A stretch of 17,402 nt of DNA from an uncultured Prevotella sp. (GCF_900549175.1 NZ_URNN01000069.1:1-17402); one strand, 5' to 3'; positions 9,001-16,103 are shown, counted from the stretch's first letter. A program made the numbers and translations. Notes: generated from the sequence alone by a model not told the origin.

Positions 9001-9856
9001 CATTTCACGCAGCTGGCTGCTGGCCCAGATGGACAAGCGGCGCCGGTTGAAGGACGGACAGAACAGTTTCTTCTCGTTCATAAAGAAAGACGACGAGCTG
9101 ATAAGATGGTACGACCGCGAAGACCACACCATATTCGATGTCTGCGCCGACGACCATTGCCAGCGCTATCAGGGCATCACCCGCGCCGACAACAGTTCGG
9201 TGGCGGCGGCAGTAAAGGCCACCTGCGGCCAGATACTGGTATACGGCAATGAGATTTGCGACGCACGCTTCAGCAAGTGCTGCGGCGGCGTGACCGAAGA
9301 GTTCCAGTATTGCTGGGAGGACACGCCCAAACCGTATCTCCTGTCGGTGAAAGACTGCGATGCCGATGGCCATGACTTCTGCAACACGGCAGACAGGGAG
9401 ATACTCTCGCAGGTGCTTAACGACTACGATTGCGAGACCCCCGACTTCTATCGTTGGCGTGTTGACTACACGCAGGAGGAACTGTCGGAATTGGTTAACG
9501 GAAACATGAAAGACGATTTGGGCGGCATTGTCGACCTCGTGCCTGTGGAGCGCGGCAAGAGCGGGCGCATAAGCCGGCTGAAGATTGTGGGCACGAAGAA
9601 GACCGTCATCATCGGAAAGGAGCTTGAGATACGCCGCACGCTGAGCCGCACGCATCTGTACAGCAGCGCGTTTGAGGTGCAGCGCCATGACATTGCCGGC
9701 GGCGTGCCGCAGCGGTTTACCCTTAACGGAGCCGGATGGGGACATGGTGTGGGTCTGTGCCAGATAGGGGCGGCCGTGATGGGAGCCCGCGGATATAAGT
9801 ATGACAGCATATTGCTTCATTATTACAGTGGGGCAGAGATAAGGAAAGTGTATTGA
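6083..9856 (+). CDS. Giant fusion: glycosyltransferase family 2 + DUF4922 (HIT/GalT-like) + SpoIID/LytB
   Basis: 1257 residues with three recognisable parts. (1) Residues 1 to about 240 resemble a degenerate glycosyltransferase. From 253 a full GT-A family 2 domain follows: ASVIIPVRNR, VVDNHSTDGTTE, and the metal-binding DSDD at 342-345, to about 510. (2) About 530-830 is DUF4922, a HIT/galactose-1-phosphate-uridylyltransferase-like domain. It has CFLC (566-569), NPFPILPMHFTIP and GPKCGASAPDHAHLQ, with the His-x-His motif at 645-647. Its relatives are nucleotide-sugar or dinucleotide phosphorylases and transferases. (3) From about 843 to the end is SpoIID/LytB, with VEDYLVSVISSEM (947-959), CCGGVTEE (1066-1073) and GAGWGHGVGLCQIGA (1216-1230). 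SpoIID proteins cut or activate cutting of peptidoglycan glycan strands and normally work outside the cytoplasm, yet no signal peptide or membrane segment is visible here. The AmpG-like permease gene starts four bases after it, suggesting an operon in wall recycling or wall-linked glycan synthesis. That joint role is inference. Confidence 0.88.
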   Translation: MRGKIDCFLACGDVRGIMPLVETLRNSRTVHDINLIMTAGQDETSGGVPEGCMVMTADSVVGSATIREMAARATAEYVMFLTKPVSVSLGMAATERLLRVADDSDAAMVYSDHWTVEHGERRPHPVIDYQEGSVRDDFDFGSLLLINTALLHRYAEEAAPAADYRYAGLYDLRLYLSRVGKLFHINEYLYTEEETDTRASGVRQFDYVNPANRDVQIEMEHAVTAHLDAIGVLIDTHDYACPDFGEQDFPVEASVIIPVRNRVRTILDAVESATRQKASFDYNVIVVDNHSTDGTTEALAAMAGGDARIIHIIPERTDLGIGGCWNMAVNDERCGRFAVQLDSDDLYSSENTLQTIVDAFRKQRAAMVVGAYRMCDFRLNTLPPGLIAHNEWTDENGPNNALRINGLGAPRAFFTPLLRQIQFPNTSYGEDYALGLIFSRRYRIGRIYDELYLCRRWEGNSDAALSIEKVNANNVYKDRLRTLEISARRRMLQGKADIQADSSLHRFFNRQLERWDDARQRYRELQRVETKELQGDTFALVAQWNPARMVSTGASIDRSAVEARPCFLCEKNRPAVQIKKVIDARFELLVNPFPILPMHFTIPLRSHRPQSIADCYAEIYRLLDEYPDLTVFYNGPKCGASAPDHAHLQAGTTGVLPLQHDWQRLSRNLAPVAVCGDTEGIWLVADYPCAALAIRTASAEAGVRMFRDVLRALPLRDGESEPMMNIVSWRSGGEYISVVMPRRKHRPDCYSADGDARFVVSPGALDMAGLIITPREEDFRRLTPEVAVGILREVSLTESETDAVVERIKTAVGASYGGNGNSSAEAGAASADAGLSPVLGDGVPEVQVGIVSGRRIVFTLNAPYTAKGETIEGGQVVEFSEGGILWNGNQYRQLTFTPQSADASFSLSDVTIGVNFHWERKETQVFRGTLRLVVEADNIVAINTLPVEDYLVSVISSEMKATSSVEFLKAHAVISRSWLLAQMDKRRRLKDGQNSFFSFIKKDDELIRWYDREDHTIFDVCADDHCQRYQGITRADNSSVAAAVKATCGQILVYGNEICDARFSKCCGGVTEEFQYCWEDTPKPYLLSVKDCDADGHDFCNTADREILSQVLNDYDCETPDFYRWRVDYTQEELSELVNGNMKDDLGGIVDLVPVERGKSGRISRLKIVGTKKTVIIGKELEIRRTLSRTHLYSSAFEVQRHDIAGGVPQRFTLNGAGWGHGVGLCQIGAAVMGARGYKYDSILLHYYSGAEIRKVY

Positions 9857-9860
9857 TGAC

Positions 9861-11186
9861 ATGACGGAACGCAGATTGAATATGAAGCAGCAACGCAACC
9901 CGTGGGCATGGGTGCCCACACTCTATTTTGCCGAAGGCATACCTTATGTGGCCGTGATGACAATATCGCTGATAATGTACAAGCGCCTCGGAATGTCGAA
10001 TACCGACATCACCCTCTATACCTCGTGGCTTTATCTGCCATGGGTCATCAAGCCGTTCTGGAGTCCGTTCATAGACATTCTGATGACCAAACGGTGGTGG
10101 ATAGTGACCATGCAGCTGCTTGTGGGGGCCGCATTGGGCGGAGTGGCGTTCACCATTCCCGGGCCGTTCTGGCTGCAGGGCACACTGTTCTTCTTCTGGC
10201 TGATGGCTTTCTCGAGCGCCACCCACGACATTGCGGCCGACGGATTCTATATGCTTGGTCTCGACCAGCACCGGCAGGCATGGTTCGTAGGCATACGTTC
10301 CACGTTCTACCGCATTGCCACCATCTTCGGACAGGGACTGCTTGTGATGCTCGCCGGCAATCTTGAGGTGCTCACGCGCAACGTCCGATATTCGTGGAGT
10401 CTCATGTTTTACTTCATGGCGGGGCTTTTCATCGCCTTGTGGCTCTATCACAGTTGGGCGCTTCCGCGGCCTGACGAAGACGTGATGAAAGGCCGGCTGA
10501 CCGTCGGCGGACTGTTTTCGGAGCTGCGGCATACGGTGGTCACCTTCTTCCAAAAGCCGCAGATGGTGGCCGGAATATGCTTCATGCTCTTCTACCGCAT
10601 GCCCGAAGGCCTGCTTGCCAAAGTGTCGGCGCTGTTCCTGATAGATGCGGGACACAACGGCGGACTGGGACTTTCGCCGGCCGAATACGGTCTGGTGCAG
10701 GGCACTGTCGGTGTGGTCGGACTTACCGCCGGCGGTATTCTCGGTGGCATTGCGGCCGGCCGCGACGGTCTGAAGCGCTGGCTGTGGCCCATGGTGTGCG
10801 CCATAACGCTGCCCGACATCGTGTATGTCTACCTGAGTTATGCCATGCCTTCAAATCTCATGATTATCAACACGTGCGTGTTTGTCGAGCAGTTCGGTTA
10901 CGGGTTCGGCTTCTCCGCCTACATGCTATACCTTATATATTATAGTCGCGGCGAGCACAAGACGTCGCATTATGCCTTGTGTACCGCCCTGATGGCTCTG
11001 TCGATGATGATTCCGGGGCTATTTGCCGGTGCCTTGCAGGAGGCGGTGGGCTATCGCATGTTCTTTATAATAGTGGTGGTGATGTGCTCCCTTACGTATG
11101 TGGTTTCGGCTTTTCTGAAGATAGAGCCGGAGTTCGGCAAGAAGTCGGATGGCGTCAAGCCGCAGAAGAACGGCCGGAACAAATAG
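9861..11186 (+). CDS. MFS transporter, AmpG-like (muropeptide permease type)
   Basis: 441 residues with about twelve hydrophobic segments, typical of the major facilitator superfamily. The N-terminal block RNPWAWVPTLYFAEGIPY and the segment ATHDIAADGFYM (around residue 120) are the signature of the AmpG/PAT branch, which imports anhydro-muropeptides from the periplasm in Gram-negative bacteria. The start four bases after the SpoIID-fusion stop implies co-transcription and translational coupling. A second in-frame ATG at 9882 (MKQQRNPW) sits closer to the conserved part and may be the real start. Residues of the central loop (around 200-215) and the Lys-rich tail are cytoplasmic by the usual topology. 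The exact substrate is inferred from family and neighbour only. Confidence 0.88.
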   Translation: MTERRLNMKQQRNPWAWVPTLYFAEGIPYVAVMTISLIMYKRLGMSNTDITLYTSWLYLPWVIKPFWSPFIDILMTKRWWIVTMQLLVGAALGGVAFTIPGPFWLQGTLFFFWLMAFSSATHDIAADGFYMLGLDQHRQAWFVGIRSTFYRIATIFGQGLLVMLAGNLEVLTRNVRYSWSLMFYFMAGLFIALWLYHSWALPRPDEDVMKGRLTVGGLFSELRHTVVTFFQKPQMVAGICFMLFYRMPEGLLAKVSALFLIDAGHNGGLGLSPAEYGLVQGTVGVVGLTAGGILGGIAAGRDGLKRWLWPMVCAITLPDIVYVYLSYAMPSNLMIINTCVFVEQFGYGFGFSAYMLYLIYYSRGEHKTSHYALCTALMALSMMIPGLFAGALQEAVGYRMFFIIVVVMCSLTYVVSAFLKIEPEFGKKSDGVKPQKNGRNK

Positions 11187-11217
11187 GAAAATCCCTACAG
11201 ATAATAGGACAAACCAT

Positions 11218-11248
11218 TTTGACGACAGGAATATTTGGAGTATCTTTG
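11218..11248 (+). promoter_or_regulatory. Promoter of the small lipoprotein gene
   Basis: TTTG (11218-11221), 19 bases, TATCTTTG (11241-11248) is a full match to the Bacteroidetes consensus. It lies about 32 bases before the ATG at 11281, so this gene is not dependent on the upstream permease operon. Confidence 0.78.
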
Positions 11249-11280
11249 TTGTCGGATAATAATTAAAAACATTTTGTATT

Positions 11281-11817
11281 ATGAAGAAGGTGTACAACTA
11301 TATGGCGACGGTGATGCTGATGATATGCACGGCATTGGTGTTTACGGGATGTCAGGACTACGATGTCGATCAGGCATACGACATGAACGGAATATGGCAG
11401 GGAACGATACAGGGCATGTATTATCACGACCGTTACGGCAGTGACGGACTTTGGGATACGGAGATACAGTTTGTGCAGGACGGCGACTTCTCGCGCGGAG
11501 GCTACGGTGTGGAGGTGGACTATTCGTACGACGGCTACAGGGTTGAGCGGTCACGGTTTGATTGGGAGGTGCGCAACGGCAGGATATTGATAGAATATTA
11601 TGACGGCTACACCATTGTAGTGCGTGACTACGAGCTTTATTCGGTTGGCAGCGGCATGCGTTTCCGTGGATATTTTGATAATTATGATACGGGTGAGCCA
11701 ATGGCTTCGTTCAATCTGGTGAAGGTGTCCGACTGGACAGACTGGGACAGAACACGCGGTGCCGTCGGCGATTCGTTGAATGTGGGCAAGGGTAATGCCG
11801 GTACCGGTGGCGAATGA
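11281..11817 (+). CDS. Small lipoprotein of unknown function
   Basis: 178 residues. The N-terminus MKKVYNYMATVMLMICTALV runs into the lipobox FTGC, giving a lipidated Cys at 24, and is followed by an acidic QDYDVD stretch, as in surface or outer-membrane lipoproteins of Bacteroidetes. The rest is rich in Tyr, Gly and Asp with alternating pattern (for example FDWEVRNGRILIEYYDGYTIVVRDYEL), which suggests a small beta-sandwich or lipocalin-like barrel. I do not recognise a family. It is the last gene with the ATA-rich, GC-rich codon style. Confidence 0.82.
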   Translation: MKKVYNYMATVMLMICTALVFTGCQDYDVDQAYDMNGIWQGTIQGMYYHDRYGSDGLWDTEIQFVQDGDFSRGGYGVEVDYSYDGYRVERSRFDWEVRNGRILIEYYDGYTIVVRDYELYSVGSGMRFRGYFDNYDTGEPMASFNLVKVSDWTDWDRTRGAVGDSLNVGKGNAGTGGE

Positions 11818-11883
11818 AAAACCGCCTTTAGTACGTTTCTGCTGACTTTTTTTGTATGATGGGACGAAAAAAAGCATAAAATG

Positions 11884-11915
11884 TTTGTTTATATCGCAAA
11901 CTATTGTTACTTTTG
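11884..11915 (+). promoter_or_regulatory. Promoter of the LPG-synthase-TM gene
   Basis: TTTG (11884-11887), 20 bases, TACTTTTG (11908-11915) matches the Bacteroidetes consensus. It leaves a leader of about 85 bases before the ATG at 12005. Confidence 0.72.
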
Positions 11916-12004
11916 CACCGCAAACGGAGACCGTCCTTTTGGGAAAGTGCTGTATTTGCAGCCCACAAAGGTAATCCTTTTCGACGAAGAATAACGAATT
12001 CTGC

Positions 12005-12997
12005 ATGAATAAACTATTAAAAAAGACACTGAAGATCCTTTTACCGGTCGCTTTGGGCGGTTTTATTCTTTATTGGGTGTATCGAGATTTTGATTTTGCA
12101 CGCGCCAAGGAGGTACTTCTGCATGGAACGAACTGGGGATGGATGCTGTTTTCGTTGTTTTTTGGTGTGATGAGCCATGTTTTCCGTGGCTGGCGTTGGA
12201 AACAGACGCTTGCGCCGCTCGGAGCTTATCCAAAGACGAGCGATTGTGTGGATGCTATCTTTGTTTCCTATGCCGCTAATCTTGTTTTACCCCGTGTAGG
12301 CGAAGTTTCCCGTTGCGGTATGCTTGCCAAATATGACGATGTTTCTTTTGCCAAATCGCTTGGAACAGTGGTAACGGAACGCTTGATAGATACATTGACC
12401 ATTCTTTTGATTACCGGGATTACTTTTCTGATGCAGATGCCCGTCTTCCTTCGTTTTTTTGAAGAGACAGGTACGAAAGTTCCTTCGCTGGTGCATCTGG
12501 TGACATCTCCCTGGTTTTATGTCGTTCTTTTTAGTATCATTGGTGTATTAGTATTACTCTATTTCCTTCTGCGTATGCTTTCTTTCTTCGAGAAAGTGAA
12601 AGGAGTGGTGCTGAATGTATGGGAAGGTGTGATGTCATTGAAGAGTGTGAAGAATATACCGCTTTTCCTCCTTTACACGGTGTTGATATGGGGATGTTAC
12701 TTTTATCACTTTTATATCACTTTCTATTGCTTCGCTTTTACTGAACATCTCAGCTTTCTGGCGGGTCTGGTGATGTTTGTAGGCGGCACTTTTGCTGTGA
12801 TTGTCCCTACTCCTAATGGGGCGGGACCGTGGCATTTCGCTGTCATTACAATGATGATGCTATACGGTGTCAATGCTACTGATGCGGGAGTTTTTGCCCT
12901 GATAGTACATGGTATACAGACATTGTTGGTTATTATATTGGGTATTTATGGCTGGTTACATTTGTCGTTGGTAAATCGTACGAAACAGAATTCATAA
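12005..12997 (+). CDS. Flippase-like LPG-synthase transmembrane-domain protein (UPF0104 type)
   Basis: 330 residues, almost wholly membrane-embedded, with hydrophobic segments near 10-25, 44-62, 128-146, 170-192, 218-242, 248-272 and 295-322. The block RGWRWKQTLAPLG, the VSYAANLVLPRVGEVSRCGMLAKYD segment (about 79-103) and the VPTPNGAGPWHF segment near the C-terminus are typical of the lysylphosphatidylglycerol-synthase TM family. That family includes the flippase part of MprF, but stand-alone members such as this lack the aminoacyl-transfer domain. In Gram-negatives these are unassigned and may move lipids or lipid-linked glycans. Codon choice changes here: the first seven Ile codons are four ATT, two ATC and one ATA, in contrast to everything to the left. 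Confidence 0.88.
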   Translation: MNKLLKKTLKILLPVALGGFILYWVYRDFDFARAKEVLLHGTNWGWMLFSLFFGVMSHVFRGWRWKQTLAPLGAYPKTSDCVDAIFVSYAANLVLPRVGEVSRCGMLAKYDDVSFAKSLGTVVTERLIDTLTILLITGITFLMQMPVFLRFFEETGTKVPSLVHLVTSPWFYVVLFSIIGVLVLLYFLLRMLSFFEKVKGVVLNVWEGVMSLKSVKNIPLFLLYTVLIWGCYFYHFYITFYCFAFTEHLSFLAGLVMFVGGTFAVIVPTPNGAGPWHFAVITMMMLYGVNATDAGVFALIVHGIQTLLVIILGIYGWLHLSLVNRTKQNS

Positions 12998-13039
12998 GCA
13001 GAAAAAAAAAGAATGAAAAAAGATAAATAATCTTGTTTA

Positions 13040-13070
13040 TTTGTTGTTCTATTCTTTTGTTGTAACTTTG
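13040..13070 (+). promoter_or_regulatory. Promoter of the AAA-ATPase/PD-(D/E)XK gene
   Basis: TTTG (13040-13043), 19 bases, TAACTTTG (13063-13070) is a full consensus match. The ATG at 13095 follows after 24 bases and, unusually for this window, is preceded at the right distance by a Shine-Dalgarno-like GGAGG (13084-13088). Confidence 0.78.
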
Positions 13071-13094
13071 TAATTAAAGAAATGGAGGCTCGGT

Positions 13095-14663
13095 ATGGAA
13101 CAGCAACAAAAATTTTATCCGGTAGGAATACAGACTTTCTCAGAAATCATAGGAAAGAATTATTTGTATATTGACAAGACTGAATACGTTTATCGCATGA
13201 CGCATTCTGCTTCCAAATATATGTTTTTGAGTCGTCCGCGTCGTTTTGGCAAGTCGTTGCTGGCCAGTACGCTTCATTGTTATTTTGAGGGGAGGAAGGA
13301 ATTGTTCAAAGGACTTGCTATCGAAAAGCTGGAGGCGGAATGGAATATGCATCCGGTTCTTCACTTTGACATGAGTACAGCGAAGCACATGGATAAAGAA
13401 CGGCTGGACAGTGAACTGGAAAGAAAACTTTTGGAATATGAAGAAATATATGGGCGAGGTAAAGGTGATGTTGAAGTTAACCAACGCCTGCAGGGGGTGA
13501 TACAACGCGCTTTTCAGCAGACCGGCAAGCAAGTTGTTGTCTTGATTGACGAATATGATGCTCCGCTTCTTGATGTAATGCATGAGGATAAGAATCTGCC
13601 TATACTTCGCAATGTGATGCGTAACTTCTACAGCCCGCTGAAAGCCTGTGACCCTTATTTGCGCTATGTGTTTCTGACCGGAATCACGAAGTTTTCCCAA
13701 CTGAGCATCTTCAGTGAACTGAATAATATCAAGAACATCAGTATGGACGAACCTTATGCTGCCATCTGCGGCATTACGGAAGAAGAAATAAAGGAGCAGA
13801 TGAGCTATGATCTGGATTTGTTGGCGGAAAAAATGCAAATAACGCGTGATGAAGTGCTGGTAAAATTGAAAGAGAACTATGATGGTTATCATTTTACCTG
13901 GCCTTCACCAGATATTTACAATCCTTTTAGTCTGTTCAATGCTTTTAACGATGGCAAATTTAACTCCTATTGGTTTGGCAGCGGTACTCCTACTTATTTG
14001 ATAGAGATGCTGAATAAATTTGGCGTTCTTCCATCTGAAATAGGCGGAATAGAGGCTGTTGCTGCGGAGTTTGATGCTCCCACGGAGCGTATGACCAGTA
14101 TTACTCCCTTGCTCTATCAAAGCGGCTATATCACAATAAAAGGTTATGACAGTGTTTTCGACATATATACGCTTGATATTCCTAATAAGGAAGTTCGTAT
14201 TGGATTGATGCGTAATCTGATTCCTTCATATATCACAAATGATACGTTGACTACCACTACTATGGTTGTAGACCTGGCACGTGCTTTATCTCGTGGCGAC
14301 ATGGATGCTGCTTTGCGTTTATTACAGAAATTTCTTTCTGCGATTCCTTATTGTGATAATACTGATTATGAAGGGCATTATCAACAGGTCTTTTTCATCA
14401 TCTTTAACCTTTTGGGATATTATGTTGATGTAGAAGTACGTACTCCCCGTGGTCGTGTGGATATGGTGATGCGCAGTTGGACGACTCTCTATGTTGTTGA
14501 GTTGAAACTTGATAAGAGCGCTGATGCGGCTATGCAGCAGATTGACCTGAAAAACTATCCCGAACGTTTTGCGCTGTGCGGACTTCCGGTAGTGAAGGTG
14601 GGGATAAATTTCGACACGAAACGACATACGCTGGCTGATTGGAAGATAGAACCCGTTAAATAA
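13095..14663 (+). CDS. AAA-ATPase-like protein with C-terminal PD-(D/E)XK nuclease domain
   Basis: 522 residues, the standard length and layout of a family greatly expanded in Bacteroidetes (AAA-ATPase_like followed by a DUF1703/PDDEXK_9 domain). The N-terminus FYPVGIQTFSEIIGKNYLYIDKTEYV is the family signature. The P-loop-like SRPRRFGKSL is at 46-55, Walker B VVVLIDEYDAPL at 147-158 and a sensor-like TGITKFS at 195-201. The nuclease core is GRVDM (453-457, Asp 456) with VELK (468-471, Glu 469 and Lys 471), so the catalytic residues look intact. Biological role is not established; links to mobile DNA or defence have been suggested because members vary in number and place between strains. It has its own promoter and is followed by a tandem repeat. 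Confidence 0.9.
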   Translation: MEQQQKFYPVGIQTFSEIIGKNYLYIDKTEYVYRMTHSASKYMFLSRPRRFGKSLLASTLHCYFEGRKELFKGLAIEKLEAEWNMHPVLHFDMSTAKHMDKERLDSELERKLLEYEEIYGRGKGDVEVNQRLQGVIQRAFQQTGKQVVVLIDEYDAPLLDVMHEDKNLPILRNVMRNFYSPLKACDPYLRYVFLTGITKFSQLSIFSELNNIKNISMDEPYAAICGITEEEIKEQMSYDLDLLAEKMQITRDEVLVKLKENYDGYHFTWPSPDIYNPFSLFNAFNDGKFNSYWFGSGTPTYLIEMLNKFGVLPSEIGGIEAVAAEFDAPTERMTSITPLLYQSGYITIKGYDSVFDIYTLDIPNKEVRIGLMRNLIPSYITNDTLTTTTMVVDLARALSRGDMDAALRLLQKFLSAIPYCDNTDYEGHYQQVFFIIFNLLGYYVDVEVRTPRGRVDMVMRSWTTLYVVELKLDKSADAAMQQIDLKNYPERFALCGLPVVKVGINFDTKRHTLADWKIEPVK

Positions 14664-14682
14664 ATTGTGGGACTACAATACC

Positions 14683-14758
14683 TTGTCTACAAGAAGTTAA
14701 GAGTTTGTCTACAGGAAGTTAACTCCTTGTCGGCAGGAAGTTAACTCCTTGTAATTCC
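14683..14758. repeat. 22-bp tandem repeat, three and a half copies
   Basis: Copies are at 14683-14704, 14705-14726 and 14727-14748, with a partial one at 14749-14758. Each begins TTGT and carries GAAGTTAA; the second and third continue to AGGAAGTTAACTCCT, a near-palindrome around GTTAAC. It lies between two convergent genes, directly after the AAA-ATPase/nuclease stop. It is too short and too lacking in unique spacers to be a CRISPR array. Confidence 0.85.
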
Positions 14759-14799
14759 CTGATAATCAGTGCCTGTTTTAGCCTCTGATTTTGCGTTTT

Positions 14800-15651
14800 T
14801 TATCCTTGTGTGCGTGCCTTGTTCAGTGCTCCTATCAGATATTTCCCTTTGCTGTTCACTATACTCCACTTGGTTGCGTGTATTATTTTCCAGACTTCGT
14901 TTCCCAGCCGTCCGTAGTCGGACAACTTTAATATCGCTTTCGTATCATTTGGATCGTTGATATGCAGTCCGTCCAGTGCGAGCAGGAGACATTCCAGGTT
15001 GTGGGTATTCTTGTTGTAGGCATATCCCGGAAACTCAATGAAAGAATATTTCCTCCATACCCCGACATCCTCCCCCGGCGGGGGAGTTAGAGGGGGAAGT
15101 TCTCTATTTTCGTTTGCTTTGTTTTGTTCTGTTTTGTTTTGTTCGGAATTGTCGGCATTTTCGGTGAAATTGTCTGCATCCTGCATGCAATTTTGAGGGT
15201 TTTGCATACCATCGGTCTCTTTATCGGCTTTGCCGTCTTTACCGCCCTTATCACTTTCTTCCGTCTTCACCAGCATGTAGGGCAGGGACTCTAAGTCCCT
15301 TTTCCTACGTTTGGTTGCTTCGAGCCATACTCTTTGGATCTCTACGGAAGTCAGTATTCCGTGTTCCTTATAGGTTTCTTTGTCGAAGAACCCCTTTTCC
15401 ATCAGTGTCTCCACAATTCCCTGCATCTCTTCTTTCGCAATTTCCCTTCCCACTTTGTTGGTGAAGAGTGTACACTGTTCTTCATTCCATACCATGTAGT
15501 ATCCGTTTTCCTTGTATATCTTGCACACTAATTTCATGACTGCCGTTTCCGCTTTCATTCCATACCTGGCTTCTATCAGTTCCATAGCCACTTCTTCGAA
15601 GAAGCTCACCTGAGTAGGAAAATAAGGTATGCTATTGTATATCATTGCCAT
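14800..15651 (-). CDS. DUF4373 (Lin1244/Lin1753-like) domain protein beside the capsule locus
   Basis: 283 residues. Residues 1 to about 120 match the Lin1244/Lin1753-type N-terminal domain (YFPTQVSFFEEVAMELIEARYGMKAETAVMKL..CKIYKENGYYMVWNEEQC), a fold related to DnaD-like replication-initiation proteins of phages and plasmids. A low-complexity, charged Asn/Gln/Glu-rich linker follows (about 131-190, with repeated EQNK). The C-terminal domain (about 196-283) ends NSKGKYLIGALNKARTQG. From general knowledge, such genes are often found beside Bacteroides capsular loci; what they do there is not known. Met3 (15645) is an alternative start. It follows the WYL_2-like gene after 46 bases of AT-rich short repeats (TTAATCATTAATCATTAATT), so the two are probably one transcript. 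The linker contains a GC-rich palindrome. Confidence 0.82.
   Translation of the reverse strand: MAMIYNSIPYFPTQVSFFEEVAMELIEARYGMKAETAVMKLVCKIYKENGYYMVWNEEQCTLFTNKVGREIAKEEMQGIVETLMEKGFFDKETYKEHGILTSVEIQRVWLEATKRRKRDLESLPYMLVKTEESDKGGKDGKADKETDGMQNPQNCMQDADNFTENADNSEQNKTEQNKANENRELPPLTPPPGEDVGVWRKYSFIEFPGYAYNKNTHNLECLLLALDGLHINDPNDTKAILKLSDYGRLGNEVWKIIHATKWSIVNSKGKYLIGALNKARTQG
15070..15086. repeat. 17-bp perfect GC palindrome inside the DUF4373 linker
   Basis: CTCCCCCGGCGGGGGAG is a perfect odd palindrome (8-bp arms around one base), flanked by TTAGAGGGGGAA. On the coding strand it contributes LPPLTPPPGED to the linker. It is much more GC-rich than the gene around it and resembles an inserted REP-like mini-element that happens to stay in frame. 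Confidence 0.8.
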
Positions 15652-15697
15652 AACTTCATTCTTTAATTGTTAATCATTAATCATTAATTGTCAACTG

Positions 15698-16045
15698 TCA
15701 ATTGATCGGTCTCCATTCCAGAAAGTTTTCCAGCTGGAAGCTTCTCCACGCCTGTAGTTCTACATCCCAGTAGATGATGTGCCCTTCTATATGATGTATA
15801 TCGTATTTCCGACGGAAACATTTTTCGTATGGAAGTAGTGTTGCTTTTACAAACTTGAAGGTTCCGTCCTGTTTGTAGTATGCCACAAGTGCATATCCAT
15901 ACTGCATGTGGCTGATGAGGCTTTCAATTCTGTCGGTCATCCATAGTGCTGCGTCTTCCGTGTAGGCTTTTTCGAGCATGATTCGTATTTTCCATTTCTT
16001 TCTGAGTGCTTCATAGATTGAAGCGGGTTTCTTTAGTTTTCTCAT
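15698..16045 (-). CDS. WYL_2/Sm-like SH3-barrel small protein (DUF2693-like)
   Basis: 115 residues without signal peptide or membrane segments. The N-terminus (MRKLKKPASIYEALRKKWKIR) is strongly basic. The central part, DGTFKFVKATLLPYEKCF, and the C-terminal part, HIIYWDVELQAWRSFQLENFLEW, match the pattern I know from small Bacteroides proteins annotated WYL_2 or SH3 beta-barrel fold. In them a Gly-Thr strand is followed by a 'YWD-E--AWRSF' strand pair. A nucleic-acid or ligand-binding role is plausible from the fold only. It is the first gene after a leader containing an intrinsic terminator and is followed by the DUF4373 gene. Confidence 0.72.
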   Translation of the reverse strand: MRKLKKPASIYEALRKKWKIRIMLEKAYTEDAALWMTDRIESLISHMQYGYALVAYYKQDGTFKFVKATLLPYEKCFRRKYDIHHIEGHIIYWDVELQAWRSFQLENFLEWRPIN

Positions 16046-16103
16046 TGTGTTTAATTTTAAATTATTAATTCTTAGTTCTTTAGTTGGTGTTTATGTCGGG
16101 CAT

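Noticed and set aside
6065..10655. Long minus-strand open frames (6065-7348, 7538-8995, 9723-10655) opposite the fusion gene and permease
   Set aside because: They are His/Arg/Gly/Val-rich mirror frames of strongly supported plus-strand genes, with no recognisable domains or promoters.
11820..11880. A/T inverted repeat CTTTTTTT/AAAAAAAG after the lipoprotein gene as terminator
   Set aside because: The stem is only T-A pairs and would not form a stable terminator hairpin.
14683..14758. CRISPR array
   Set aside because: Units are directly adjacent with no unique spacers, only three and a half copies, and no cas genes nearby.
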